From positions 1-6,209 of the forward strand of contig JADMIN010000166.1 in NCBI GenBank assembly GCA_015478575.1: a stretch of 6,209 bases of DNA, in the 5' to 3' direction. The position numbers and the translations under genes were made by a program. Position 1 is the stretch's first letter, and each line of letters begins with the position of its first letter. Positions 1 through 5,646 of the stretch are shown here, in pieces. The DNA comes from Ktedonobacterales bacterium (GTDB taxonomy: Bacteria > Chloroflexota > Ktedonobacteria > Ktedonobacterales > JADMIN01). Below the pieces are notes generated by a model. It was not told where the DNA came from, did not search any database, and saw only the letters and a program-made list of their open reading frames with translations.

Positions 1-262
1 TATAGGTGCTCTGCCACGCACATTCACATACAACCGCTAATATTTCTCCATCGCACGTGTCCAATACAGTAGGTGCTAGACACATGCCTCCCCACCTTCA
101 TTGCATACCACCGCCAAGTGGAGAGGGCTGAGAAGCGCCGTATGTGAAGGAGAAGCCGCCGTGCCGATCAACTGTTTCGTTCAGCGTCGCCCTCGCGAGC
201 CACCGTCCCCGACACGTACACAGTTTTGTGATCGCTATTCCCCGCGACTCAGGAGGTCTTCC
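1..262. other. Upstream region without a recognised gene
   Basis: No reading frame here resembles a protein I recognise, and the open stretches have the erratic composition of chance ORFs. The region probably carries the promoter of the first peptide gene, but I cannot point to a convincing -35/-10 pair. AT-rich hexamers such as TAATAT at 38-43 lack a partner at the right distance. The octamer TAGGTGCT occurs at 3-10 and 70-77 and again twice near 5650. The end of a gene lying further left cannot be identified. Confidence 0.5.
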
Positions 263-547
263 ATGAATTCCCACGACCGGTCGTCAACAAAGCAAGAGGT
301 CCGTAGTGCCTGGGGTTCAGCCAGTACACCATGGACCTCTCCTGAGACGCGCCTTCCAGCCACACATGCAAGCATGTCTGGCTCAATCAGCCTAGCCAAG
401 CAGATAGAGGAGTTCGCCCCATGCATCCGTTATACCACGTTTTCCGCCATTGGCAACAGGCAGCGCAGGGAACTTTCGCGCGCCCGCGCACCCTTCTTGT
501 CCGTGGAATGCTTGCCATGTGTATGCTGCTGCTCAGCATCAGCGTGA
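263..547 (+). CDS. Doubtful small ORF with a perfect Shine-Dalgarno, overlapping peptide gene 1
   Basis: A 94-residue frame starts at ATG 263, six bases after AGGAGG (251-256), one of the best ribosome binding sites in the window. It runs into the peptide 1 gene (421 onward) in another frame and stops at 547. The product starts MNSHDRSS, is rich in Ser, Thr and Arg, and has no domain I recognise. Its Cys-rich end (CLPCVCCC) comes from reading the hydrophobic segment of peptide 1 out of frame, so the last third is unlikely to be selected as protein. It could be a leader ORF whose translation influences peptide 1, the remnant of a decayed gene, or an accident. The strength of the Shine-Dalgarno is the only reason to list it. 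Confidence 0.25.
   Translation: MNSHDRSSTKQEVRSAWGSASTPWTSPETRLPATHASMSGSISLAKQIEEFAPCIRYTTFSAIGNRQRRELSRARAPFLSVECLPCVCCCSASA
358..383. promoter_or_regulatory. 26-bp inverted repeat upstream of peptide gene 1
   Basis: Two 12-base arms (358-369 and 372-383) are inverted copies with a single mismatch (363/378) around a central AA. The core reads ACATGC-AA-GCATGT, and the outer part pairs AGCCA with TGGCT. It ends 37 bases before the peptide 1 ATG and 22 bases before its Shine-Dalgarno. No T-run follows, so an operator or a leader-RNA hairpin fits better than a terminator. Its regulator is unknown; either TPR-like protein's network is a guess. Confidence 0.5.
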
Positions 548-660
548 TGGTCGGTGTCGCCGCGCCGCACGTCTCCGTAGGTCACGTGCTCGCGCGGAAC
601 GTGCTCGCGTTTAGCCCGCATCCGCAGGGCCCGTGCCCGGGCGTTCCTTCGGATTGCTAG
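421..660 (+). CDS. Small secreted peptide precursor 1, putative pheromone with C-terminal CPGxPxxC
   Basis: The gene encodes 79 residues. ATG 421 follows AGAGGAG (406-412) at 8 bases, and an in-frame TGA at 343 with no better start after it fixes this choice. Residues 1-29 are polar with Arg at 9, 21, 23 and 28. Residues 30-48 form one hydrophobic stretch (MLAMCMLLLSISVMVGVAA), a signal peptide or single membrane anchor. Residues 49-71 are a spacer, and the protein ends CPGVPSDC with Cys72 and Cys79, the latter being the last residue. The same pattern C-P-G-x-P-x-x-C ends the peptide encoded at 4017-4250, with different synonymous codons. By analogy with Phr, PapR or Shp precursors, the C-terminal octamer, or a slightly longer piece, would be exported and released as a signal, perhaps with a Cys72-Cys79 disulfide. 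The next gene on the strand encodes a TPR-like protein, the expected receptor type. The precursor reading is inferred from architecture and context; a small membrane protein of other function is the alternative. Confidence 0.62.
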   Translation: MHPLYHVFRHWQQAAQGTFARPRTLLVRGMLAMCMLLLSISVMVGVAAPHVSVGHVLARNVLAFSPHPQGPCPGVPSDC

Positions 661-1116
661 CGCGTGGATGGTTCGCTCTGTCGCAAGGCAGGGTGTAGTG
701 TGGGTGGGGGCTGGCAAGCTACAAGGTGCTGGTCAGCCCTCTCTCGTCTCTTTTCAGTCTATCCCTCGCCATACGCGGCACGCTGACTCCCTGCCCGCTC
801 GTCCTCTTCCCCCAGAGACATCCCTCATTCCAACCTTCGTACGACGGCGCGCCTCAACGCGCCCAGATCGTTCGTCGCTTCCGCCCGCCCATCAGCCCGC
901 GTGGGAGAGCACGCGCCCTGATGTCTAGCGATATACTTTGAGGGCCGCCGACTTCTCGTGTTTCCACACATGTTCTCGCTGAATAAGGTATAGTTGGTAG
1001 CGTGGTGATTGTGTCGTCGTAGCGGATCCGCGCGTGAGGCACGACACTGGCAAGCATACTTGCTCGCTCCGCGTGGCCTTGTCTTTCGGTTAGCATGTGT
1101 GCTACTGGAGGCTCCT
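661..1116. other. 456-bp non-coding gap between peptide gene 1 and the TPR-like gene
   Basis: I see no credible coding sequence on either strand. Two -10-like hexamers face the TPR gene, TATACT at 932-937 and TATAGT at 989-994, but neither has a recognisable -35, so the promoter call is weak. Downstream are several symmetric elements: GTGTCGT (1011-1017) pairs with ACGACAC (1041-1047) around the palindrome GCGGATCCGC (1022-1031), and GCAAG (1050-1054) pairs with CTTGC (1059-1063). These would lie in the leader of the TPR mRNA if transcription starts near 1000. There is no clear terminator after the peptide stop, so read-through from peptide 1 into the TPR gene is possible. Confidence 0.45.
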
Positions 1117-2265
1117 ATGCTACTGTCTGAGCCAGATAACGAACGCTGGCGCCATGAGCAAGGATATTGTCCTCACGTCGCTGGCCTTCTCATTCACTGG
1201 CACTCCCTCCTCCACCGCGGTGGCCTCACCCTACAAGGTTATCGTGATCTCCATGGCGAGATGCGGCAGTGCGCGCGCCGGAGGATGTCTGCCCACCAGC
1301 GTTTGCACCTTCACCTGCTCCTTGCGATGATCTGTGTCGCGGATGTGGCGGACGGTTACACAGAGGCCCTGGCGTGGATTGATCCCGCGCTCGAACTGGC
1401 AGGTGCGCTGCGAGATTCTCCCACACGCATTCATCTCCTGTATCTGCGTGGCGGTGTGCATTGCATGCTCCTGCGCTACCGTGTTGGTGTGGAGGATTAC
1501 TGGAACTGCCTCCTCCTGTTGCGTGCGCGGACGGAACGGACCGGCCAGAGCGACATTTCGCTCGAGTTGGACGTGGTGGCAAGACTCGCTGGCTTTAAGT
1601 TCTTTCTCGGCGATTATGAAGCGGCTGCGTCTTTGCTCGAGACCTCCCGCCGCCTCATCGAGCGCACCCCCAATCCGGGAATAAGCGCCGGAACGGCGGC
1701 GTGGCGTACCGCGCTGCTGTTGCGTTGGCGCGGTCAGCCAGAGCGTGCCCTGCCCCACGCATTGGCCGCTTATCACGCCTACGCCCCCACGGATCGCCGT
1801 GAGGCTACGGGACGTATCCAGGCGGTTGTCGCCGAGATTGCGCTGGATATTGCCAATACCTGTAGTCCTGATGGCCTCAGCGCACGCTATGATGAGTATG
1901 TTGATATGGCTACTCGCTTTGCGGAGAACGCGCTCCATTTCGCTCAGGCCGCCGCTGATGCTCCTGGCCACGGACTCGCCGTGCTCGCCGCGATGCGCTG
2001 TAGCGCGGCACGTGGGGAGAACTTCGATCGCGTGCATGTCATCGAGTCTGTCCTCAGAAGCGCCGAGTCACTGCATGATCCAGCGTTGCTGGGGCAGGCT
2101 TATACCGCGATGGGAAGCGAGTTCGACTTGCTGGAATGCGAGGCTCTCGCGGCCAATTGCTATCGCCAGGCACTCGGTGTCTTGGCTGGCACCGACGTCC
2201 CCGCGTTAGGTATCTGGGCCTGGCGCGGCTTGGATCCAGATGCTGGACCATTTGCCTTTTGTTGA
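1117..2265 (+). CDS. TPR-like helical repeat protein without HTH, putative peptide receptor
   Basis: The 382-residue product is almost entirely alpha-helical in appearance, with amphipathic helix pairs. Several segments have TPR character, such as a GDYEAAASLLETSRRLIE stretch near residue 165, a GQPERALPHALAAYHAY stretch near 205, and a C-terminal unit around 320-365 with a LLGQAYTAMGSEFDLLECEALAANCYRQAL-like pattern, given here in pieces of its Leu/Ala/Tyr spacing. ATG 1117 follows CTGGAGG (1105-1111) at five bases; the frame stays open back to 1009 but has no better start. The first 60 residues do not resemble an HTH domain, unlike the neighbour at 2370. In the RRNPP family, HTH-less TPR proteins (Rap phosphatases) bind signalling peptides and act on protein partners. 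Lying downstream of a peptide gene on the same strand suggests the same here, but catalytic residues and partner are unknown. The repeats also resemble the C-terminal halves of Ktedonobacteria HTH-TPR regulators, so an ancestor that lost its HTH is possible. Confidence 0.82.
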   Translation: MLLSEPDNERWRHEQGYCPHVAGLLIHWHSLLHRGGLTLQGYRDLHGEMRQCARRRMSAHQRLHLHLLLAMICVADVADGYTEALAWIDPALELAGALRDSPTRIHLLYLRGGVHCMLLRYRVGVEDYWNCLLLLRARTERTGQSDISLELDVVARLAGFKFFLGDYEAAASLLETSRRLIERTPNPGISAGTAAWRTALLLRWRGQPERALPHALAAYHAYAPTDRREATGRIQAVVAEIALDIANTCSPDGLSARYDEYVDMATRFAENALHFAQAAADAPGHGLAVLAAMRCSAARGENFDRVHVIESVLRSAESLHDPALLGQAYTAMGSEFDLLECEALAANCYRQALGVLAGTDVPALGIWAWRGLDPDAGPFAFC

Positions 2266-2328
2266 CCCACACGCTCGCGTGCCGTTGCGTTTCGACTGCT
2301 TCAGTGGATGTGCCATTGATCAGAGCGT

Positions 2329-2358
2329 GGGCCGGGACGCATTGACGCTTTCCGGCCC
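2329..2358. terminator. Hairpin between convergent genes, candidate bidirectional terminator
   Basis: GGGCCGGGA (2329-2337) pairs with TCCGGCCC plus the preceding T (2350-2358), giving a nine-pair stem with one G-T pair and a 12-base loop. It lies in the 104-bp gap between two convergent stop codons, exactly where a shared terminator is expected. There is no strong T-run on either side, so the intrinsic-terminator call is moderate. Confidence 0.5.
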
Positions 2359-2369
2359 GTTGGTCATGT

Positions 2370-3608
2370 TCACCGCTCTCCATACATGCCCTGTGACCTC
2401 TCCTCCTCATACGCGGCGAGCAGCGGCGTGAGCGCCGAACCAAACTCTCGCCGCAACTCGCTGATCTGGTGCGTGAGGCCCCCAGCGACGGCCAGGCCAA
2501 GCGCCCGCCGCGCCACATCCTCCCATGCGTCTCGCGCCCCCGCCGCCCAGAGAATCCTGGCGGACACCTTCAGCAGCATCGCGCGGTGCAGTGGCCCTAT
2601 GAACGGAACCGTCTCCATCCGCGCCACCTGGGCCTCCATCACCTGGCTCGCCCGCGTGAGATTGCCATGGCGCAGGTAGGCATGCGCCTCTGAGCGGCGC
2701 GTCATGACGACCCAAAGGGGATCGAGCGGATTCGCCCGCCGCTGGCAGATCCGCTCCACCTGATCGGCCAGGCCCGCGACCTCGGACACCGCGAAGCGCG
2801 GCAGACCAAGCAGCGCGTCAATCTTGTCGCGATAGACGTGGATCAGGTGCTCGTCCGGCTCCTGTTGGGCCGCTTCGAACGCTTCCGCCTCCAGGCAGCG
2901 GGTATGCGCCTGTCGGAAGAGTCCCAGATTGTGGTAGGCGACGGTCTCGGCACGGATCGCCTGAACGCGCAGGCACGCCAGCCGCTCGCGCGAGCGGCTG
3001 TCCGCGTCGAGACTCTCCAGTACGCTCCGCGCGCGCTTCGCCGCATACAACGCATCCGCGGGGCAATTCAGCACACACTGCGCGTCATGCAGCAGAAAGC
3101 AGAGGTCCACAAAGGCCAGCGCGTCTCTGACAGGCTCCAGTCGCCGCAAGAGATCGGCGCAGACATCGCGCACGGCATGATAGGTCTGCCGCGCGAGCAG
3201 TGGATCGTTGGTGAAGGTGGCGGCGTGGTGCGCCGCGCCCACCTCCGCCACGCGCGCGCGCACCTCTCCCTCTTCCGCGCGCGCCCCTGGCGCACGGGTC
3301 GCCAGCATGCGCGCCCCGCGCAGCCGACGCAGGCTCGCCAGATACATATGCTGCCGCACCGCGTCACGCCGCTCAGGATCAGCGGGCAGCGCGGCGGCGA
3401 TCTTTTCCGCGACCCGCGGGCTTGGGACGCGGAACGTCCCTGAGTCCTCCGTGCCAGTGTTGAGCAGATAACTCAGGTATTGTGGCGAGATGCCCGCGGC
3501 CAAGGCCAGCCGCCCTTTGCTTCCCCGTGTAGTGAGAGTACTCCGCAACAGGGCGATATACACCTCGCGATGCGCCTGCTCCTCTTGTGCCAGTTCGCTG
3601 CGATTGAT
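2370..3608 (-). CDS. HTH transcriptional regulator with C-terminal TPR-like domain, putative peptide-responsive
   Basis: About 412 residues. Residues 14-75 form a lambda-repressor/XRE-type HTH: a helix with YIALLRSTL, then GSKGRLALAAGISPQYLSYL, where the second and recognition helices are expected, then PSPRVAEKIAAALPADPE. From about residue 110 to 390 the chain is a series of amphipathic helix pairs of TPR character, for example near ADALYAAKRARSVLESL, FRQAHTRCLEAEAF and NLTRASQVMEAQVARME. HTH plus TPR in roughly 400 residues is the plan of RRNPP regulators such as PlcR, NprR and PrgX, which bind imported peptides through the TPR domain. The start is unusual. The perfect AGGAAGGAGG (minus strand, 3624-3615) is followed at six bases by ATC (3608-3606), not ATG, GTG or TTG. 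I place the start there provisionally. In-frame alternatives are GTG at 3644 or 3659, which would put the Shine-Dalgarno inside the gene; the open frame reaches back to 3917 but that part looks non-coding. It is divergent from peptide gene 2 and convergent with the HTH-less TPR gene. Confidence 0.92.
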   Translation of the reverse strand: MNRSELAQEEQAHREVYIALLRSTLTTRGSKGRLALAAGISPQYLSYLLNTGTEDSGTFRVPSPRVAEKIAAALPADPERRDAVRQHMYLASLRRLRGARMLATRAPGARAEEGEVRARVAEVGAAHHAATFTNDPLLARQTYHAVRDVCADLLRRLEPVRDALAFVDLCFLLHDAQCVLNCPADALYAAKRARSVLESLDADSRSRERLACLRVQAIRAETVAYHNLGLFRQAHTRCLEAEAFEAAQQEPDEHLIHVYRDKIDALLGLPRFAVSEVAGLADQVERICQRRANPLDPLWVVMTRRSEAHAYLRHGNLTRASQVMEAQVARMETVPFIGPLHRAMLLKVSARILWAAGARDAWEDVARRALGLAVAGGLTHQISELRREFGSALTPLLAAYEEERSQGMYGER

Positions 3609-3610
3609 GC

Positions 3611-3630
3611 TTGGCCTCCTTCCTGGCCAA
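3611..3630 (-). promoter_or_regulatory. Inverted repeat enclosing the Shine-Dalgarno of the HTH-TPR gene
   Basis: TTGGCC (3611-3616) and GGCCAA (3625-3630) are perfect inverted copies eight bases apart. On the minus-strand mRNA the loop is AGGAAGGA, so most of the Shine-Dalgarno is in the loop and its last GG is in the stem. It may act as an autoregulatory operator on DNA or as a hairpin that tunes ribosome access. Both are inferences; the geometry is directly visible. Confidence 0.45.
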
Positions 3631-3841
3631 CTCCATATCAGCACCCATTTAAACAACACCTCTCCCTCGGCAATGGTAGTCTCGCACCAGCGGACCTCCC
3701 CCACCAAGCGCCAGAGCGGGCGCTGATTTCCCCGCCGCCTCGCATGGTTGCCAGTGGGGTATCTCATGGGGGAAGCGGGCAGTCGAGGTTCTGACCGAGA
3801 GGAGGTGGGGAGGGGATGCTGGCTCGCATGGCGAGAACACG

Positions 3842-3873
3842 CGGCCAGCGGTTGTGGCCACGCGATGTGGCCA
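3842..3873. promoter_or_regulatory. GGCCA array at 13-bp spacing with a perfect inverted repeat, candidate operator
   Basis: GGCCA occurs at 3843, 3856 and 3869, exactly 13 bases apart; the first two 13-base units agree at nine positions (GGCCA, then G, T, G, T). The last two units also form the perfect inverted repeat TGGCCAC-GCGAT-GTGGCCA (3855-3873). The array lies in the 408-bp gap between the divergent HTH-TPR and peptide 2 genes, about 145 bases from the peptide start. It is a plausible binding site for the adjacent regulator. TGGCCA also appears inside coding sequence elsewhere in the window, so the hexamer alone is not special; the regular spacing is. Confidence 0.4.
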
Positions 3874-4016
3874 GAAAGCGAGCACGGCCTGATGTACGCG
3901 CTCGCCAGCCAAGACACACGCCAGGCCTACGCGCTACAGGCGCCTTGCCACCGCGCCAGCGACAACCGGTGCGGCTCCATCGTCGTCGTGAACTCCGCAT
4001 GGAAGGACTACACCGC

Positions 4017-4250
4017 ATGTCTACGTTAGTGGCTCATGATTCCCGCGGGCAAGCGTGCTCCCCTCGGCGCGCCGCCAGTCCGCGGCGCGCGCTGCTCTGC
4101 CTTGGCCTCCTCCTCTTCGCCTGCGTGGTGCTGCTGGGAGGGCTAGCGGCCTCTCACCTGACCGTCGTGCGCGGTGCCCCAGTGCCAGCGGGCATCGCTG
4201 ATGCTCCGTCGCCCTCTGTGCAGTGCCCCGGCACGCCGATGCGCTGCTAG
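4017..4250 (+). CDS. Small secreted peptide precursor 2, putative pheromone with C-terminal CPGxPxxC
   Basis: The gene encodes 77 residues. ATG 4017 follows GGAAGGA (4001-4007) at nine bases; an in-frame ATG at 3999 overlaps that Shine-Dalgarno and lacks its own, so it is not preferred. Residues 1-24 are polar and basic with Arg pairs at 17-18 and 23-24. Residues 25-45 are hydrophobic (ALLCLGLLLFACVVLLGGLAA), a signal peptide or membrane anchor. Residues 46-69 are a Pro/Ala-rich spacer, and the protein ends CPGTPMRC with Cys70 and Cys77, the last residue before TAG. The pattern, its terminal position and the overall plan match the precursor at 421-660, although the rest of the sequence differs. 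It is divergent from the HTH-TPR regulator, the usual kind of receptor partner. A disulfide ring or other cyclic mature form is possible. An unrelated small membrane protein cannot be excluded, but two matched copies beside two TPR proteins favour a signal peptide. Confidence 0.65.
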   Translation: MSTLVAHDSRGQACSPRRAASPRRALLCLGLLLFACVVLLGGLAASHLTVVRGAPVPAGIADAPSPSVQCPGTPMRC

Positions 4251-4515
4251 CCCGCGCGTAGGCGCGCCGCGTGCGCCGTGAATCTTCCAGACGCCCTGGC
4301 ACGTGTGATCGCGCCGCCGGGGCGTTCCGCGTGTCGCGGAGCGTGTGTCGCATACCACCAGATACTGACACCACGCGGGGCACTTTCTCCGCTGGCCCTC
4401 GGTATTCCCCTCGGTCATACTGGCGCGGCACGACTGGCGGCCCAGACCTTCCATCCCGTAGGCCAACAGTCACGTACATCGCCATTCAACGGTATCGAGT
4501 CGGCTTGGGGGTGTC
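4251..4515. other. Non-coding stretch after peptide gene 2
   Basis: Open frames here are short, overlap on all strands and have no recognisable sequence. Directly after the stop, GGCGC (4261-4265) can pair with GCGCC (4273-4277) around a seven-base loop; this GC-rich hairpin lacks a T-run and is only a weak terminator candidate. I see nothing else in this part. Confidence 0.4.
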
Positions 4516-4545
4516 TTGGAGAAGCGGGTCGCGCTCGTGTATACT
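4516..4545 (+). promoter_or_regulatory. Sigma-70-like promoter of the cupredoxin gene
   Basis: TTGGAG (4516-4521) and TATACT (4540-4545) are separated by 18 bases, close to the consensus hexamers and spacing. This is the best promoter match in the window. Transcription would begin near 4552, giving a leader of roughly 200 bases before ATG 4756. Confidence 0.6.
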
Positions 4546-4710
4546 AGCTTCGGTGTCTCAGCGGGAGGATGACTTCTGTGAATCCCCCCACGCCACGCGC
4601 CGAGGGCGCCCGTCTCTCGCGACGGTGCGGCGGATGCGCCAGGAACAGGGTGCGGCCATCTGGGGTCGCGCGGCGCGATGCGGTGAGACACAGAGGCTGT
4701 CGTGAGATAG

Positions 4711-4729
4711 CGAGGTGGCCGCCACCTCG
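4711..4729 (+). promoter_or_regulatory. Stable hairpin in the cupredoxin leader
   Basis: CGAGGTGG (4711-4718) pairs perfectly with CCACCTCG (4722-4729), eight pairs closed by a three-base loop. It ends 15 bases before the distal AGAGG (4744-4748) of the cupredoxin ribosome binding site. No T-run follows. It may affect translation or mRNA stability; no known riboswitch or leader family is recognised. Confidence 0.4.
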
Positions 4730-4755
4730 TCCGCGAGAAAGGCAGAGGCAGAGGT

Positions 4756-5646
4756 ATGGCGTTGAGAGGGTCGGCACGCGCGCGCCGCGCACTGCTATCA
4801 CTGCTCACCGTGCTGACGCTTGCCGGGGGGCTGGTAGTGCCAGTCGCTCAGGCGAGCGCGAATCGCTCAGCACTCCATGTCGTGCTCATCACAGCGAAGA
4901 ATTTCACGTATGAGGTGCCCGCTACCATCCCGGCCGGGCTGGTGGAATTCATCTTCGAGAACCGGGGGAGCCAGACGCATGAGGCGCAATTCTTCCGCCT
5001 CAAGTCTGGCGCGACGGAGAGTAAACTCATCACCGCGCTGGGAAAGCCCGATATCAAGCCCACGCTCGCTATCGCCGCCGGCGCGGGAGGTGCCGCGAGC
5101 GTCCTCCCCGGCGGACGGCAGGATGTGATCCTCAGTTTGCGCCCTGGCCGTTATGTGGCCGCCTGTTTCGAAGCCGGATCTGACAACATTCCCCACTTCC
5201 TCAAGGGAATGCATAAGAGCTTTGTCGTCACCAGCAACGCTCGCGCGGCGAGTGATAACGATGACGCGCTGCTCAACGGCGCGCCACGCGCGGATAGCGT
5301 GGTGGTGTTGCGCGATTACCAGCTCCGCCTGCCCGCGGTGATCAGCCGCGACCGGCCGCTCATGCTGCGGGTGCGCAACAACGGCCCACAGACCCACCAG
5401 ATGGAGATCACCAAGCTCAACGCTGGCAAGACACTCAAGGACTACCTACGCGCCTTACAATCGTCATCAGGCACCCCGCCAGGGAAAGCCGCGGGCGGCA
5501 TTGATGCGCTCGCGCCCTTTACCAGTGGCTGGGTCGAGTTGCGTCTCGCGCCTGGCAACTATGTCGCGGCCTGCTTTGTTCCTGATATCAAGACGAACAA
5601 ACCGCATGCCGAGATGGGCATGGTCGCCGCGTTCACGGTGCGGTAG
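4756..5646 (+). CDS. Secreted tandem cupredoxin (two type-1 copper domains)
   Basis: 296 residues. A basic start (Arg 4, 8, 10, 11) and a hydrophobic run (12-31) ending AQASA form a signal peptide, with likely cleavage after Ala35. Two homologous cupredoxin-like domains follow, at about 38-160 and 180-296. Each has a QTH motif after the first strands and PGxYVAACF before the ligand loop. Domain 1 offers His75, Cys137, His147, Met152; domain 2 offers His214, Cys273, His284 and Met289 (Met287 is an alternative). This is the His-Cys-His-Met set of type-1 blue copper sites, apparently intact in both halves. The likely role is electron transfer or copper binding outside the membrane; partners are not visible. 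ATG 4756 has AGAGG at 7 bases (4744-4748). The gene has its own promoter and appears monocistronic. Both ligand loops are longer than in small plastocyanins, so copper binding by each domain is likely but unproven. Confidence 0.9.
   Translation: MALRGSARARRALLSLLTVLTLAGGLVVPVAQASANRSALHVVLITAKNFTYEVPATIPAGLVEFIFENRGSQTHEAQFFRLKSGATESKLITALGKPDIKPTLAIAAGAGGAASVLPGGRQDVILSLRPGRYVAACFEAGSDNIPHFLKGMHKSFVVTSNARAASDNDDALLNGAPRADSVVVLRDYQLRLPAVISRDRPLMLRVRNNGPQTHQMEITKLNAGKTLKDYLRALQSSSGTPPGKAAGGIDALAPFTSGWVELRLAPGNYVAACFVPDIKTNKPHAEMGMVAAFTVR

Noticed and set aside
668..941. Possible third small peptide or lost HTH between peptide gene 1 and the TPR gene
   Set aside because: The two open frames here have no hydrophobic segment followed by a CPGxPxxC end, and no HTH-like sequence in any frame.
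1231..2037. Long open frame (268 codons) on the minus strand
   Set aside because: It lies wholly opposite the TPR-like gene, has no recognisable domain or ribosome binding site, and its composition is that of an antisense shadow in GC-rich DNA.
2838..3443. Open frame of 201 codons on the plus strand
   Set aside because: It is the antisense of the HTH-TPR gene, whose protein is clearly structured; the plus-strand product is Arg-rich and featureless.
3609..3917. N-terminal extension of the HTH-TPR protein back to 3917
   Set aside because: The extra 103 residues look like translated intergenic DNA, contain the Shine-Dalgarno and inverted repeats, and would leave no room for a promoter next to peptide gene 2.
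4261..4277. Terminator directly after peptide gene 2
   Set aside because: The five-pair GC stem with no T-run is too weak to list as a terminator in this GC-rich sequence.
4021..4705. Overlapping open frames on both strands after peptide gene 2
   Set aside because: Frames such as 4021-4485 (minus) and 4271-4705 (plus) overlap each other or peptide 2 and show random-looking composition without ribosome binding sites.
4569..4913. Open frame starting beside GGGAGG in the cupredoxin leader
   Set aside because: The product is Arg/Pro-rich with no recognisable features and runs 158 bases into the cupredoxin gene in another frame. The Shine-Dalgarno touches the ATG; a GTG at 4578 is better spaced but no more convincing as a protein.
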